The notes under the pieces are model-generated. The model was not told the origin of the DNA. It did not search any database and worked only from the letters and a program-made list of their open reading frames with translations. Made by a program: the position numbers and the translations under genes. A DNA stretch of 64,000 nucleotides from Pseudomonadota bacterium (GTDB lineage Bacteria; Pseudomonadota; Alphaproteobacteria; Azospirillales; Azospirillaceae), in NCBI GenBank assembly GCA_023423695.1, contig JAFAFA010000079.1:372001-436000 (forward strand), read 5' to 3'. How positions within the stretch are numbered: position 1 is the first letter of the stretch; each line of letters begins with the position of its first letter. Shown one piece after another: positions 8,192 to 16,196 of this stretch.

Positions 8192-9769
8192 AGCCAGTCC
8201 GCGCTGACCGATTACATCTCCGCCCTGCTGACCGGCGGAACGCCGCATTGGGGTTCCGGCGGAACGGTGCTGGACGGCAGTTCCGTCGGGGGGGCGGTCA
8301 GCGTCAGCTATGCCTTCGCGACCAGTTCGCGTCAGGTGGCCGGTGCCGACGCCACCGGCTTCGCGACGATGAACAACGAGCAGCGCGCCGTGGTCCGTCA
8401 GGCTTTGGCGGCCTGGAGCGCCGTGGCCAACATCAGCTTCGTCGAGACGGCCGACGCTTCCGGCGCCACGATGCTGTTCGGCACCAACCGCCAGAACGGC
8501 ATCACCGCCGCCTATGCCTATTACCCCTCCCCCGCGTCGCAGGGCGGTGACGTCTTCCTTGCCAACGACAGCGCCGGCAACGTCAACCCGACGGCCGGCA
8601 GCTATGCCTACATGACCGTCATTCACGAGATCGGCCACGCGCTGGGCCTGAAACATCCCGGCAACTACAACGCCGGCAGCACCGAAGGAACCGAGGGGCC
8701 CTTCCTTCCCGCCACGACGGACAATTATGCGTACAGCATCATGTCCTACAACGACAACGACGCCCTGCCGTCGGGGATCTACCTGACCGGCCCGAGCCTC
8801 TACGACATCGCGGCGATCCAGTATCTCTACGGCGCCAACATGTCCACCGGTGCCGGCGATAGCAGCTACTCGCTGAACACCGGCAGCTTCACCACCCTGT
8901 GGGACCCGAACGGCCGCAACACGTTGAACGGCGGCACGCAGACGGCCCCGCTGTCTCTGGATTTGCGCACAGGCGGGTTCAGCAGTGCGGGAGGCACGAC
9001 CTTCCTGGCGCTGGCCTACGGCACCACGGTCCAGTTGGCGGTCGGCGGGAGCGGCGACGACACATTCACCGTCAACCGGCTGGGCAACGTCCTGGACGGC
9101 GGTGGCGGCACCGACACCGTGGTGTTCAGCGGCAGCCGGTCGCAGTACCGGGTGCAGCAGCTGGACGCCAGCCGCTACGTCGTCAGCGGCGCCGACGGCG
9201 TCGATCTGCTGACCAACATCGAATACCTGCGCTTCTCCGACACCGGCACTGCCCTGTCGGCCAGCGTGTCCGGCAATTTCGATGCCCTGCGCTACATCGC
9301 GTCCAACGCCGACCTGATGGCCGCCTTCCGCACCGATGCCACGGCCGCGACGCAGCATCTCACCAGTTCGGGCGTCTATGAGGGGCGCAGCCTGACCGGC
9401 TTCGATCCCTACAATTACCTGGCCGGCTACGGCGACCTGCTGAGCGCCTTCGGCAGCGATGTCGGCGCTGCGACCCGCCATTACATCGAGGTCGGCAACC
9501 GCGAGGGCCGCAGTTCGACCCTGTTCGATACGCTGTCCTACCAGGCCAGCAATGCCGACCTCATCGCCGCCTACGGCGACAACCGCGAAGCGGCGGAACT
9601 GCACTACATCGTCAATGGCCGCTTCGAGGGCCGCTCCTTCGCCGGCTTCAACGCCCCCGCCTATCTGGCCGCCAACCCGGACGTCAACGCCGCCTTGGGC
9701 GGCAGCATCGCCGGCGCCAAGCAGCATTACGTCAGCTACGGCTTCACAGAGGGGCGGGCGCTGGCGTAA
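8189..9769 (+). CDS. Serralysin-like metalloprotease with C-terminal HY-GxxEGR repeats
   Basis: 526 residues. The zinc site HEIGHALGLKHPG (His146, Glu147, His150, His156) and the Met-turn SIMSYND (Met185) identify an M10B/serralysin-type metalloprotease. There is no N-terminal signal peptide, as expected for type I secretion. The usual long RTX nonapeptide array is nearly absent: only GGSGDDTF and LDGGGGTDTVVFSG (about residues 291-315) are seen. From residue 364 to the end there are four repeats of about 40-45 residues with the pattern F-x-x-x-x-Y-[IL]-A-x-x-x-D-L-x-x-A-F, then HY/HL, then G-x-x-EGR. No type I secretion genes are nearby. Probably secreted; substrate unknown. Confidence 0.9.
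   Translation: MSQSALTDYISALLTGGTPHWGSGGTVLDGSSVGGAVSVSYAFATSSRQVAGADATGFATMNNEQRAVVRQALAAWSAVANISFVETADASGATMLFGTNRQNGITAAYAYYPSPASQGGDVFLANDSAGNVNPTAGSYAYMTVIHEIGHALGLKHPGNYNAGSTEGTEGPFLPATTDNYAYSIMSYNDNDALPSGIYLTGPSLYDIAAIQYLYGANMSTGAGDSSYSLNTGSFTTLWDPNGRNTLNGGTQTAPLSLDLRTGGFSSAGGTTFLALAYGTTVQLAVGGSGDDTFTVNRLGNVLDGGGGTDTVVFSGSRSQYRVQQLDASRYVVSGADGVDLLTNIEYLRFSDTGTALSASVSGNFDALRYIASNADLMAAFRTDATAATQHLTSSGVYEGRSLTGFDPYNYLAGYGDLLSAFGSDVGAATRHYIEVGNREGRSSTLFDTLSYQASNADLIAAYGDNREAAELHYIVNGRFEGRSFAGFNAPAYLAANPDVNAALGGSIAGAKQHYVSYGFTEGRALA
9278..9766 (+). repeat. Four coding repeats of ~120-135 bases
   Basis: The end of the protease gene encodes four tandem copies of a 40-45 residue unit, ending VYEGRS, NREGRS, RFEGRS and FTEGRA. 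Each contains an ASNADL/AGYGDL/AANPDV-like turn and a His-Tyr or His-Leu pair about 10 residues before the Gly-x-x-Glu-Gly-Arg end. The DNA copies differ, so this is an old duplication kept by selection on the protein. Confidence 0.75.
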
Positions 9770-9779
9770 GCACCGGCGC

Positions 9780-10751
9780 TCACTTCGCCGGCCACATCCA
9801 GGTCAGTTCATGCTTGTTGTGGTGCAGGTGGAGCACCCGGCCACCGGGGATCTCGGCGAAGGCACGGGCGGTCTCATGGTCGGTTTCCGCCTGGAACTTC
9901 AGCGTGCAGATGAAGCGCTTGGCCAGCCCGCTGTCCATCCACTCCTTGACCAGCCGCAAGAGGCGGGTCGGATAGCAGATCACGTCGCAGCACAGCCAGT
10001 CCACCGGACCGACCGTCGCCGGCTTCAGACCGAAGGCGCTTTCCTGTCGGATTTCCACCCGCGGCAGTGCCGCTATGGCCGGATCGAGCGGCGCCTTGTC
10101 GACGCTGACCACCGACGCGCCCAGTTCGTGCAGCACCCAGGTCCAGCCGCCCGGACAGGCCCCGAGGTCGAGACAGCGGTCGCCCGGCCCCGGCTGCTCC
10201 CCGAACAGGGTCAGCGCCTCCCACAGCTTCAGATAGGCGCGGTTGGGAGGAGCGGTCCGGTTCTCGACGAAAGTGACCTCGCCGTTGCGGAAGGGGCTGG
10301 AACAGCGCGCCGCCGCGATGATCGTGGATTCGTCCGTCAGCGTCCAGGACCCCAGCGGCGCCGTCGGCAACGGCGAAGGGAAGACCACCGGCTTGGCCGA
10401 GACGTGCGGCAGGTTTTCCTGGATCAGGGCGGCGCGGCGGTGGTGCCGCTGCGACCACAGCGCCCAATTGCGCTGGAGGCCGCGCAATGCCTTCGCCCCG
10501 CTCTTGATCGAGGCGAATTCAATGCGTACCGGATCGTACCAGATGTTCTGTGCCCAGGCCGCGGGCCTTGCAGGGCCGTCGACGAAGACCAGCCGGCCGT
10601 CGACCGACGCGACATCCCCCAGTTCCGCCACCAGATCGTCGAGAAAGCCGTCGGCCGCCAGATAGACCGTCTGACCGAGCGGGGTCACCGCCGCGCCCGG
10701 AGCGGTCTGCGGCAGGGAAGCGGAGGGGTTTTGGGGGGTGCTGTCGTCCAT
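9780..10751 (-). CDS. rlmM: RlmM-like rRNA 2'-O-methyltransferase
   Basis: 323 residues from ATG 10751; the frame reaches a TTG further up but those codons are not conserved-looking. The C-terminal half is an FtsJ/RrmJ-type SAM fold: motif I CLDLGACPGGWTWVL, motif IV DWLCCDV and CTLKFQ carrying the catalytic Lys. The N-terminal half (about residues 25-160) is THUMP-like in position and fits RlmM, which methylates C2498 of 23S rRNA before ribosome assembly. E. coli RlmM is somewhat longer (about 366). It converges with the protease gene, with 10 bases between stops. The exact rRNA target is inferred. Confidence 0.8.
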   Translation of the reverse strand: MDDSTPQNPSASLPQTAPGAAVTPLGQTVYLAADGFLDDLVAELGDVASVDGRLVFVDGPARPAAWAQNIWYDPVRIEFASIKSGAKALRGLQRNWALWSQRHHRRAALIQENLPHVSAKPVVFPSPLPTAPLGSWTLTDESTIIAAARCSSPFRNGEVTFVENRTAPPNRAYLKLWEALTLFGEQPGPGDRCLDLGACPGGWTWVLHELGASVVSVDKAPLDPAIAALPRVEIRQESAFGLKPATVGPVDWLCCDVICYPTRLLRLVKEWMDSGLAKRFICTLKFQAETDHETARAFAEIPGGRVLHLHHNKHELTWMWPAK

Positions 10752-10885
10752 GCCCCAGGGGCTACCGCTGACGGCCGGCGAATGCAAGCGCAAGGATGCG
10801 ACCTGCCCCTTTCGCGGTGACGCGAAGGGGGCTGTGACAAAGCGTCTTGGAAGTTCTTATATGCGACCGGTTCGCAAAACGGCCG

Positions 10886-10914
10886 TTGACAACGATTCTC
10901 AGTCTCAGGTACTC
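10886..10914 (+). promoter_or_regulatory. Candidate promoter/iron operator of the ferredoxin gene
   Basis: A consensus -35 (TTGACA, 10886-10891) is followed 17 bases later by a weak -10 (GTACTC). It overlaps AACGATTCTCAGTCTCAG, which looks like a half of a Fur/Irr-type iron operator (GATTCTCA with a direct repeat of TCTCAG). Iron control is expected for the gene 46 bases downstream. The operator is a visual call only. Confidence 0.4.
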
Positions 10915-10959
10915 CTGGGTTCAGGACAGTCTTCTCACACCGACGACCGCCGAGGGCTT

Positions 10960-11244
10960 ATGTACGTCTGCATCTGCCACGCGTTGAACGACAAGAAGGT
11001 CAAGGCTGCGCTGGACAATGGCGCTACCAACCCGGCCTCGGTGTTCCGCCATCACAATTGCCAGGTCCAGTGCGGCAAATGCGTGCCGATGATGCGCAGC
11101 ATGGCCAGCGAGCATCGCGCCGCGTCGGTTCAGCAGGCCGCGACCATCGCCGCCACCGCCGTTCCGGCCCCCTGCTGCGGCACGGCGGTGCCCGAACCGG
11201 CCAATGCGGAAGCTGTTCCCGCCTACGCCATCGCTGCCGAGTAA
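10960..11244 (+). CDS. bfd: Bacterioferritin-associated ferredoxin (2Fe-2S)
   Basis: 94 residues. MYVCICHALNDKKVKAAL and CQVQCGKCVP supply the C-x-C ... C-x-x-C pattern of the Bfd/NifU-central 2Fe-2S fold. Bfd docks on bacterioferritin and reduces its ferric core to release iron when iron is scarce. The usual domain is about 64 residues; here it is followed by an Ala/Pro-rich tail of about 30 residues containing an extra Cys pair (PCCGTA). A consensus -35 and an iron-box-like sequence lie directly upstream. No bacterioferritin gene is adjacent in this window. Confidence 0.88.
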   Translation: MYVCICHALNDKKVKAALDNGATNPASVFRHHNCQVQCGKCVPMMRSMASEHRAASVQQAATIAATAVPAPCCGTAVPEPANAEAVPAYAIAAE

Positions 11245-11744
11245 GCACGGTCGGATAACCGCGGCCGGGAAAACTGCGATATCGCAAGCTCTACCACTTC
11301 CGACATTCAGGCCGATACCGGGTCTACAACCTCGCCTTTCGGCTGCGACAGAATGTGCCCCGTCTATGATTTTTGGGCGGATTGACCCGGCACGCCCAAT
11401 CCGGCACAAAAGCGTCACGAAAACAAAAGAACGTCGTCAAAATGACGGCGTATAAATAATCGAACGGGCTGGATGAAACCGGCCTGGGAGGAAACGTAAT
11501 CCAACCAGGAAGACTTCCTCGGCCACCGGGCTTGCCTTGTCCTTAACGAACAGGGCGGCCCGGCGGAATTTGGATTCAGGGCGCTGTTCCGCAACTGCTC
11601 AAGCATTTCGCAATCGCAGCACGGCCATCTCCCAAAGGAGCTGTGCCGACTGTGCTTCCGATGCGTTTTTGCAGCATTGGTGCAGCGCTATCGTTCTGTC
11701 CGACCGGGACGTCTGAAACGGTTGAGGATCAAGGGAGGATTTTC
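11245..11744. other. 500-base gap with A/T-rich core
   Basis: I see no protein gene here. The centre (about 11390-11465) is much richer in A/T than the surroundings. It includes an 8-base imperfect inverted repeat CGTCGTCA-AAA-TGACGGCG at 11432-11450, directly followed by TATAAAT (11451-11457), a good -10 sequence. A second short palindrome, AGGAAGACTTCCT, lies near 11500. The stretch could be a long regulated leader of the gene at 11745 or contain a small RNA. Confidence 0.4.
11432..11457 (+). promoter_or_regulatory. Inverted repeat followed by TATAAAT
   Basis: An 8-base stem with one mismatch (CGTCGTCA / TGACGGCG, 3-base loop) lies immediately before TATAAAT. If that is a -10 box, the inverted repeat would fall where a repressor or activator binds. 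The start codon of the next gene is about 290 bases downstream. Confidence 0.35.
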
Positions 11745-12050
11745 ATGAGCCGCCGCAACCGGCACGCCTTCGACACGCTGAGCCGCGACCTCGTCCTTCG
11801 CGCCACCGACCGTATGGAAACCCTCCGGTCCATGGTAGAGCGCGCGGACAGCGACCGGCGCGAGACGTGGGAGCGCACGCTCGACCGTCTCCGTGGCCTG
11901 AACAACCGCGCCATCGCCCGCATCGAGGCCGCCCATCTGGCCGATGACGACGCATGGCCCTTCGCCCGTGCCCAGGCCGATCAGGCGATGATGGACCTCA
12001 TGCGCGCGCTCGACGATTTCGACGGCCACCTGCGCCTGCTGGCGGCGTGA
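11745..12050 (+). CDS. Small helical hypothetical protein
   Basis: 101 residues from ATG 11745, which has a strong ribosome site (AAGGGAGGA). The protein MSRRNRHAFDTLSRDLVLRATDR... is rich in Arg, Glu, Asp and Leu with heptad-like spacing (ETLRSMVERADSDRRETWERTLDRL), so it is probably a coiled-coil, cytoplasmic protein. There are no Cys residues, membrane segments or recognised motifs. It is a single-gene unit with a long upstream leader and a strong terminator shared with era. I do not recognise the family. Confidence 0.65.
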   Translation: MSRRNRHAFDTLSRDLVLRATDRMETLRSMVERADSDRRETWERTLDRLRGLNNRAIARIEAAHLADDDAWPFARAQADQAMMDLMRALDDFDGHLRLLAA

Positions 12051-12080
12051 AGCCCGCGGCCGTGGCTGGCCAAAAGGAAA

Positions 12081-12108
12081 CGGCCCTCTCCCAGTCGGGA
12101 GAGGGCCG
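12081..12108. terminator. Bidirectional terminator hairpin
   Basis: Perfect 12-base stem CGGCCCTCTCCC / GGGAGAGGGCCG with loop AGTC, between the convergent ends of the helical protein and era. A CTTTCATT tract follows on the plus strand and TTTCCTTTT on the minus strand. The stem core CCCTCTCCC/GGGAGAGGG is the same as in repeats at 50178-50330 and 61489-61511. Confidence 0.85.
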
Positions 12109-12114
12109 CTTTCA

Positions 12115-13281
12115 TTACGAAGCCCCGAAGTCGAGCCCCCAGGCCGAATAGCGTTCCGGATCGTCGACCCAGCCCTCGCGCACCTTCACGAACAGGATCA
12201 GGTGGACGCGGCGCTCCAGCATTCCCTGCAACTCGCCCCGCGCGGCGGAGCCGAGGGCCTTGATCCGCTGGCCGCCCTTGCCCAGCACGATGGCCTTCTG
12301 GCTTTCGCGCTGCACGAAGATGACCTGCGAGATCTTGACCGACCCGTCCTCGAACTCCTCCCACACCTCAGTCTCGACCGTGGCGGAATAGGGAAGTTCC
12401 TGGTGAAGCTGCAGGAACAGCTTCTCGCGGGTGATCTCCGCCGCCAACAGGCGCATGGGCATGTCGGAGATCTGGTCCTCCGGGAAATGCCACGGGCCTT
12501 CCGGCAAGCGGTCGGCCAGGAACTGCTTCAGGTCGGCGACGCCGTCCTCGGTGAAGGCCGACACCATGAAGATGTCGGAGAAGATCCCTTCCTGCCGGAA
12601 GGCGTCGGCGATGCCCAGCAGGACGTCGCGCTTCACCAGATCGATCTTGTTCAGGATCAGGATCGCCTCGCGCCCCTGCTCCTTCAGGCGGGCAACGATG
12701 CTGCGGGTGTCCTCGTCGATCGACCGGCGCGACACGTCGTACAGCACGCCGATGACATCGGCGTCCTCCGCCCCCTGCCAGGCCGCCGCCACCATGGCGC
12801 GGTCCAGCCGGCGCTTCGGCTTGAAGATGCCGGGGGTGTCGACGAAGATCATCTGGGCGTCGCCCTGGATGGTGATGCCCAGCACGCGGGTACGCGTGGT
12901 CTGCACCTTCGGGCTGACGATCGACACCTTGCTGCCGATCATCGCGTTCAGCAGCGTGGATTTGCCGGCATTCGGCGCGCCGACCAGGGCGATGAAGCCG
13001 CAGCGTGGGTGATCCGGCATCGTCGGCAGAGGCGGCAGGACGGAGATGGGCTGCCCGCGCGGGGCATCCTCATCATCGTCCTCATAGTCGCCGTCTTCAT
13101 AGTCGTCGTCTTCGAAGTCGCCCTCCTCGGCGTCCTCGCCCTCGACGCCGCCGTCCTCATGGTCCAGCGCCTCGTCGTCCTGGACGGACTCCGGCACCAT
13201 GGATTCCGGCGTCGGCTCCGCGGCTTCGGAACCGGGCGTCTCGATCTTCGTCTTGTCGATGTCGTCGCGACCGTCAGTCAT
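12115..13281 (-). CDS. era: GTPase Era with acidic N-terminal extension
   Basis: 388 residues. Era binds the 3' end of 16S rRNA and helps 30S assembly. G1 GAPNAGKST (residues 101-109), G3 VDTPG, G4 NKID and the C-terminal KH domain (AIVLGKGGQRIK) are intact. The oddity is about 85 extra residues at the front, with a run of Asp/Glu from about residue 35 to 72 (for example EEGDFEDDDYEDGDYEDDDED); E. coli Era is about 300 residues. The start ATG at 13281 overlaps the rnc stop by 8 bases. An alternative start inside the extension cannot be excluded, for example GTG or ATG codons near residue 88 (MPDHPRCG). Confidence 0.93.
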   Translation of the reverse strand: MTDGRDDIDKTKIETPGSEAAEPTPESMVPESVQDDEALDHEDGGVEGEDAEEGDFEDDDYEDGDYEDDDEDAPRGQPISVLPPLPTMPDHPRCGFIALVGAPNAGKSTLLNAMIGSKVSIVSPKVQTTRTRVLGITIQGDAQMIFVDTPGIFKPKRRLDRAMVAAAWQGAEDADVIGVLYDVSRRSIDEDTRSIVARLKEQGREAILILNKIDLVKRDVLLGIADAFRQEGIFSDIFMVSAFTEDGVADLKQFLADRLPEGPWHFPEDQISDMPMRLLAAEITREKLFLQLHQELPYSATVETEVWEEFEDGSVKISQVIFVQRESQKAIVLGKGGQRIKALGSAARGELQGMLERRVHLILFVKVREGWVDDPERYSAWGLDFGAS

Positions 13282-14059
13282 CGACTTGCACTCCCACCTG
13301 GCGCAGCAATGTGCTGGCCGCCTTCTTTTCAGCGATGCGCTTGGACGAGCCGGACCCGGAGACCGGCTCCATGCCCGCGACATGCACAGCAACAACGAAC
13401 AGCGGCTCGTGCGCCGGGCCGCTGCGTTCGATCAGTTCATAACGGGGCAGCGGCTTGCCGCGCCCCTGCGCCCACTCCTGCAGCGTGGTCTTGCTGTCCA
13501 GCGGCGGCGGCGTCGCCTTGTCGATCTCGCCCGCCAGGGCTTGGCGGACGAAGCGCGTCACCGGCTCCAGCCCGCCGTCGAGATACATGGCGCCCAGCAC
13601 CGCCTCGCAGGCGTCGCCCAGGATGGTCCGGTTCTCGCGCCCGCCGCTCGACGCTTCCGCCGGGGACAGGCGCAGATAGGCGCCCAGCCCGATGGTGTCG
13701 GCGACCCGGCCCAGCGATTCCCGGCGCACCAGCGCGGCATGACGCTTGGCGAGCGCGCCCTCGCGTTCGTTGGGATAGCGTTCCAGCAGCCACTGCGCGA
13801 CGACCAGCCCGACGACGCGATCGCCCAGGAATTCCAGCCGCTCATAGGCGATGCCCGGACCCTTGTGCGACTTGCGGCCGGCCCGCTCCAGCCCCATCAG
13901 GCTGGGATGGGTGACCGCGTCGCGCAGAAGCGACAGGTCGGCGAACTCATGACCCAGCGCGCGCGCCAGTTCCGCCACATCGGCGGACTGGACGGCACCA
14001 TCGGTCTCTGTTTCGGACCCGGCACCCGCATCGGCGGGCGCCTTGGTGACGGTGGACAC
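13274..14059 (-). CDS. rnc: Ribonuclease III
   Basis: 261 residues with a GTG start directly against the lepB stop. The RNase III signature YERLEFLGDRVVG (active-site Glu/Asp) and the second acidic site ILGDACEAVLGAM are present, followed by a double-stranded RNA-binding domain (DSKTTLQEWAQGRGKPLP ... SKRIAEKKAA). It cuts rRNA precursors and other double-stranded RNA. An N-terminal Ala/Thr/Glu-rich stretch of about 25 residues is longer than usual. In the conserved operon pdxJ-acpS-lepB-rnc-era. Confidence 0.97.
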   Translation of the reverse strand: MSTVTKAPADAGAGSETETDGAVQSADVAELARALGHEFADLSLLRDAVTHPSLMGLERAGRKSHKGPGIAYERLEFLGDRVVGLVVAQWLLERYPNEREGALAKRHAALVRRESLGRVADTIGLGAYLRLSPAEASSGGRENRTILGDACEAVLGAMYLDGGLEPVTRFVRQALAGEIDKATPPPLDSKTTLQEWAQGRGKPLPRYELIERSGPAHEPLFVVAVHVAGMEPVSGSGSSKRIAEKKAASTLLRQVGVQVDD

Positions 14060-14827
14060 TTACCGGACTCCGTTGAACAGGCGGCTGAAGCGCAGATCGA
14101 CCGGCCAGCGCCAGATCTCGTAGAAGCGCGTGCCCTCGTCGAGCGAGAAGAACAGGAATTCGGCGCGGCCGACCATGTTCTCGATGGGAACGAAACCGAC
14201 CTGCGACGGGACGCGGCTGTCGAGCGAGTTGTCGCGGTTGTCGCCCATCATGAACAGGTTGCCGGGCGGCACCTTGAAGACCGGCGTGTTGTCGAGCGGG
14301 CCGTTGTCCGACTCCTCGATGATGCGATGGCTACGGCCGTTGGGCAGGGTTTCGATGAACTGCGCGGTGCGGATGCTGCGGCCCAGCGAGTCCGTGGTCA
14401 CGTAGTCCTCGATCCGCTCGCGCTTCACCGGCTGGCCGTTGATGTGCAGGATGCCGCCGATCATCTGGATGCTGTCGCCGGGCAGGCCGACGACGCGCTT
14501 GATGTAGTCGGTCTTGTTGTCGCGCGGCAGCTTGAACACCGCCACGTCGCCCCGCTCCGGCTGAGAGCCCAGGATCCGGCCCTCGAACAGCGGCAGGCCG
14601 AAGCCGACCGTGTATTTGCTGTAACCGTAGCTGAACTTCGACACGAACAGGTAATCGCCGATCAGCAGCGTCGGGATCATCGACCCCGACGGGATGTTGA
14701 AGGGCTCGAAGGCGAAAGTCCGCACGCCGAAGGCGATCAGCACCGCGAAGAACACGGTCTTCACGGTTTCGACGAACCCGGATTCCTTGGTCTTGGCGTT
14801 GGACGCCGTTTCTTTCTGAAAGGTCAT
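14060..14827 (-). CDS. lepB: Signal peptidase I
   Basis: 255 residues. One N-terminal membrane helix (VFFAVLIAFGVRTFAF) is followed by the catalytic Ser in NIPSGSM (Ser49) and the general-base Lys in DYIKRVVGLPGD (Lys110); MGDNRDNSLDSR is the conserved box E. It cleaves Sec and Tat signal peptides at the outer face of the inner membrane. Only one helix precedes the active site, as in most alphaproteobacteria, compared with two in E. coli. Start overlaps the acpS stop by ATGA. Confidence 0.97.
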   Translation of the reverse strand: MTFQKETASNAKTKESGFVETVKTVFFAVLIAFGVRTFAFEPFNIPSGSMIPTLLIGDYLFVSKFSYGYSKYTVGFGLPLFEGRILGSQPERGDVAVFKLPRDNKTDYIKRVVGLPGDSIQMIGGILHINGQPVKRERIEDYVTTDSLGRSIRTAQFIETLPNGRSHRIIEESDNGPLDNTPVFKVPPGNLFMMGDNRDNSLDSRVPSQVGFVPIENMVGRAEFLFFSLDEGTRFYEIWRWPVDLRFSRLFNGVR

Positions 14828-15294
14828 TCTGGGGTCGCCGTATTGGAGGGCATTGCAGAATCGATCGGTTCGGCGCTGATGACGACGAACGCCTCGGCCA
14901 TTGGATACTCGTCGGTCAGCGTCACATGGATGCGGGCGCGCATGCCCGGCGGCGTGATCGCCTCCAGCCGGGCCAAGGCCCCGCCGGTCAGGCGCATGGT
15001 CGGTTGGCCGGACGGCAGGTTCACCACGCCCATATCGCGCCAGAACACCCCGTCGCGGAAGCCGGTGCCGAGCGCCTTGGAGCAGGCCTCCTTGGCGGCG
15101 AAGCGCTTGGCGTAGGTCGAGGCGCGGGCGTTGTTCTTGGCGGCGGAGCCGGCGCGGCGTTCGGACTTCGCCTGCTCGACCTCGGTGAAGATGCGGTCGA
15201 TGAAGCGCTGTCCGAAGCGCTCGAGCGACTTCTCGACCCGCCTGATGTCGATCAGGTCGTTGCCGATGCCGAGAATGGTGCCGGACATCATCAT
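14824..15294 (-). CDS. acpS: Holo-[acyl-carrier-protein] synthase
   Basis: 156 residues from ATG 15294; ATGs at 15291 and 15288 are equally possible (MMMSG). IGNDLIDIRRVEKSLERFG carries the Mg-binding Asp, and RFAAKEACSKALGTG the second metal Glu and Lys. It transfers phosphopantetheine from CoA to ACP to start fatty acid synthesis. It is slightly longer than the usual 120-135 residues, with a short C-terminal tail. It overlaps pdxJ by ATGA and lepB by 4 bases, so the genes are probably translationally coupled. Confidence 0.95.
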   Translation of the reverse strand: MMMSGTILGIGNDLIDIRRVEKSLERFGQRFIDRIFTEVEQAKSERRAGSAAKNNARASTYAKRFAAKEACSKALGTGFRDGVFWRDMGVVNLPSGQPTMRLTGGALARLEAITPPGMRARIHVTLTDEYPMAEAFVVISAEPIDSAMPSNTATPE

Positions 15295-16055
15295 GCCGAT
15301 GCTGTCCCGGAGTGGACCGGGGCGGCGCGCGCCCTATCCATCGTCTTGCGCATGCGGGCGATCGAGTTGGTCAGACCGACGAAGATCGCTTCGCCGATCA
15401 GGAAGTGGCCGATGTTCAGCTCCACGATGGTCTGGATCGCCGCCACCGGGCCGACGGTGTCATAGCTCAGGCCGTGTCCGGCATGGCATTCCAAGCCGAT
15501 CGCCTCGGCATGGGCGGCGGCGCGGACGATGCGCGCCAGTTCCTCCTCGCGTTCCGCCGGCTCGACGGCGTCGCAATAGGCGCCGGTATGCAGTTCGACC
15601 ACCGGGGCACCCAGCCGCTTGGCGGCGTCGAGCTGCGCCGGCTCCGGATCGATGAACAGCGAGACGCGGATGCCGGCGGAACCGAGTTCGCCCACCGGCC
15701 GCAGCAGATGGTCGTATTGACCGATCACGTCTAGCCCGCCTTCGGTCGTCACCTCGGTGCGCTTTTCCGGGACGAGGCAGGCGGCGTGCGGCTTGTGCCG
15801 CAGCGCGATCGCCAGCATCTCGTCGGTCGCCGCCATCTCGAAGTTCAGCGGACGGTCGATCTCGGCCATCAGCCGCTCGATGTCGCGATCCACGATGTGG
15901 CGCCGGTCCTCACGCAGATGGGCGGTGATCCCGTCGGCCCCGGCCTCAATGGCGAGCCTTGCCGCACGCACGGGATCGGGATGGGCCCCGCCGCGTGCGT
16001 TGCGGACGGTCGCCACATGGTCGATGTTCACACCGAGGCGCAGGAAACGGGACAT
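15291..16055 (-). CDS. pdxJ: Pyridoxine 5'-phosphate synthase
   Basis: 254 residues. The N-terminal RLGVNIDHVATVRNARGG and the active-site HLREDRRHI and GYGHGL-like (CHAGHGLSYDT) segments fit PdxJ, a TIM barrel that condenses 3-amino-1-hydroxyacetone phosphate (made via PdxA) with deoxyxylulose phosphate to give pyridoxine 5'-phosphate. pdxA is also in this window, about 4 kb away on the same strand. It probably begins the pdxJ-acpS-lepB-rnc-era transcript, as 141 bases separate it from rsh. Confidence 0.97.
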   Translation of the reverse strand: MSRFLRLGVNIDHVATVRNARGGAHPDPVRAARLAIEAGADGITAHLREDRRHIVDRDIERLMAEIDRPLNFEMAATDEMLAIALRHKPHAACLVPEKRTEVTTEGGLDVIGQYDHLLRPVGELGSAGIRVSLFIDPEPAQLDAAKRLGAPVVELHTGAYCDAVEPAEREEELARIVRAAAHAEAIGLECHAGHGLSYDTVGPVAAIQTIVELNIGHFLIGEAIFVGLTNSIARMRKTMDRARAAPVHSGTASA

Positions 16056-16196
16056 GCACGGACTCCGAAGCGTCGCCGCCCGCCGGAACGGGCGGGAGCG
16101 ATTCCGTCTATATAGCGGTGCTCCGGCGTTCCGTCACGCCGAACCGACCGATGCACCTGCGGATGACAGGGAATTTACCGTCGAATGACGGAGTGT

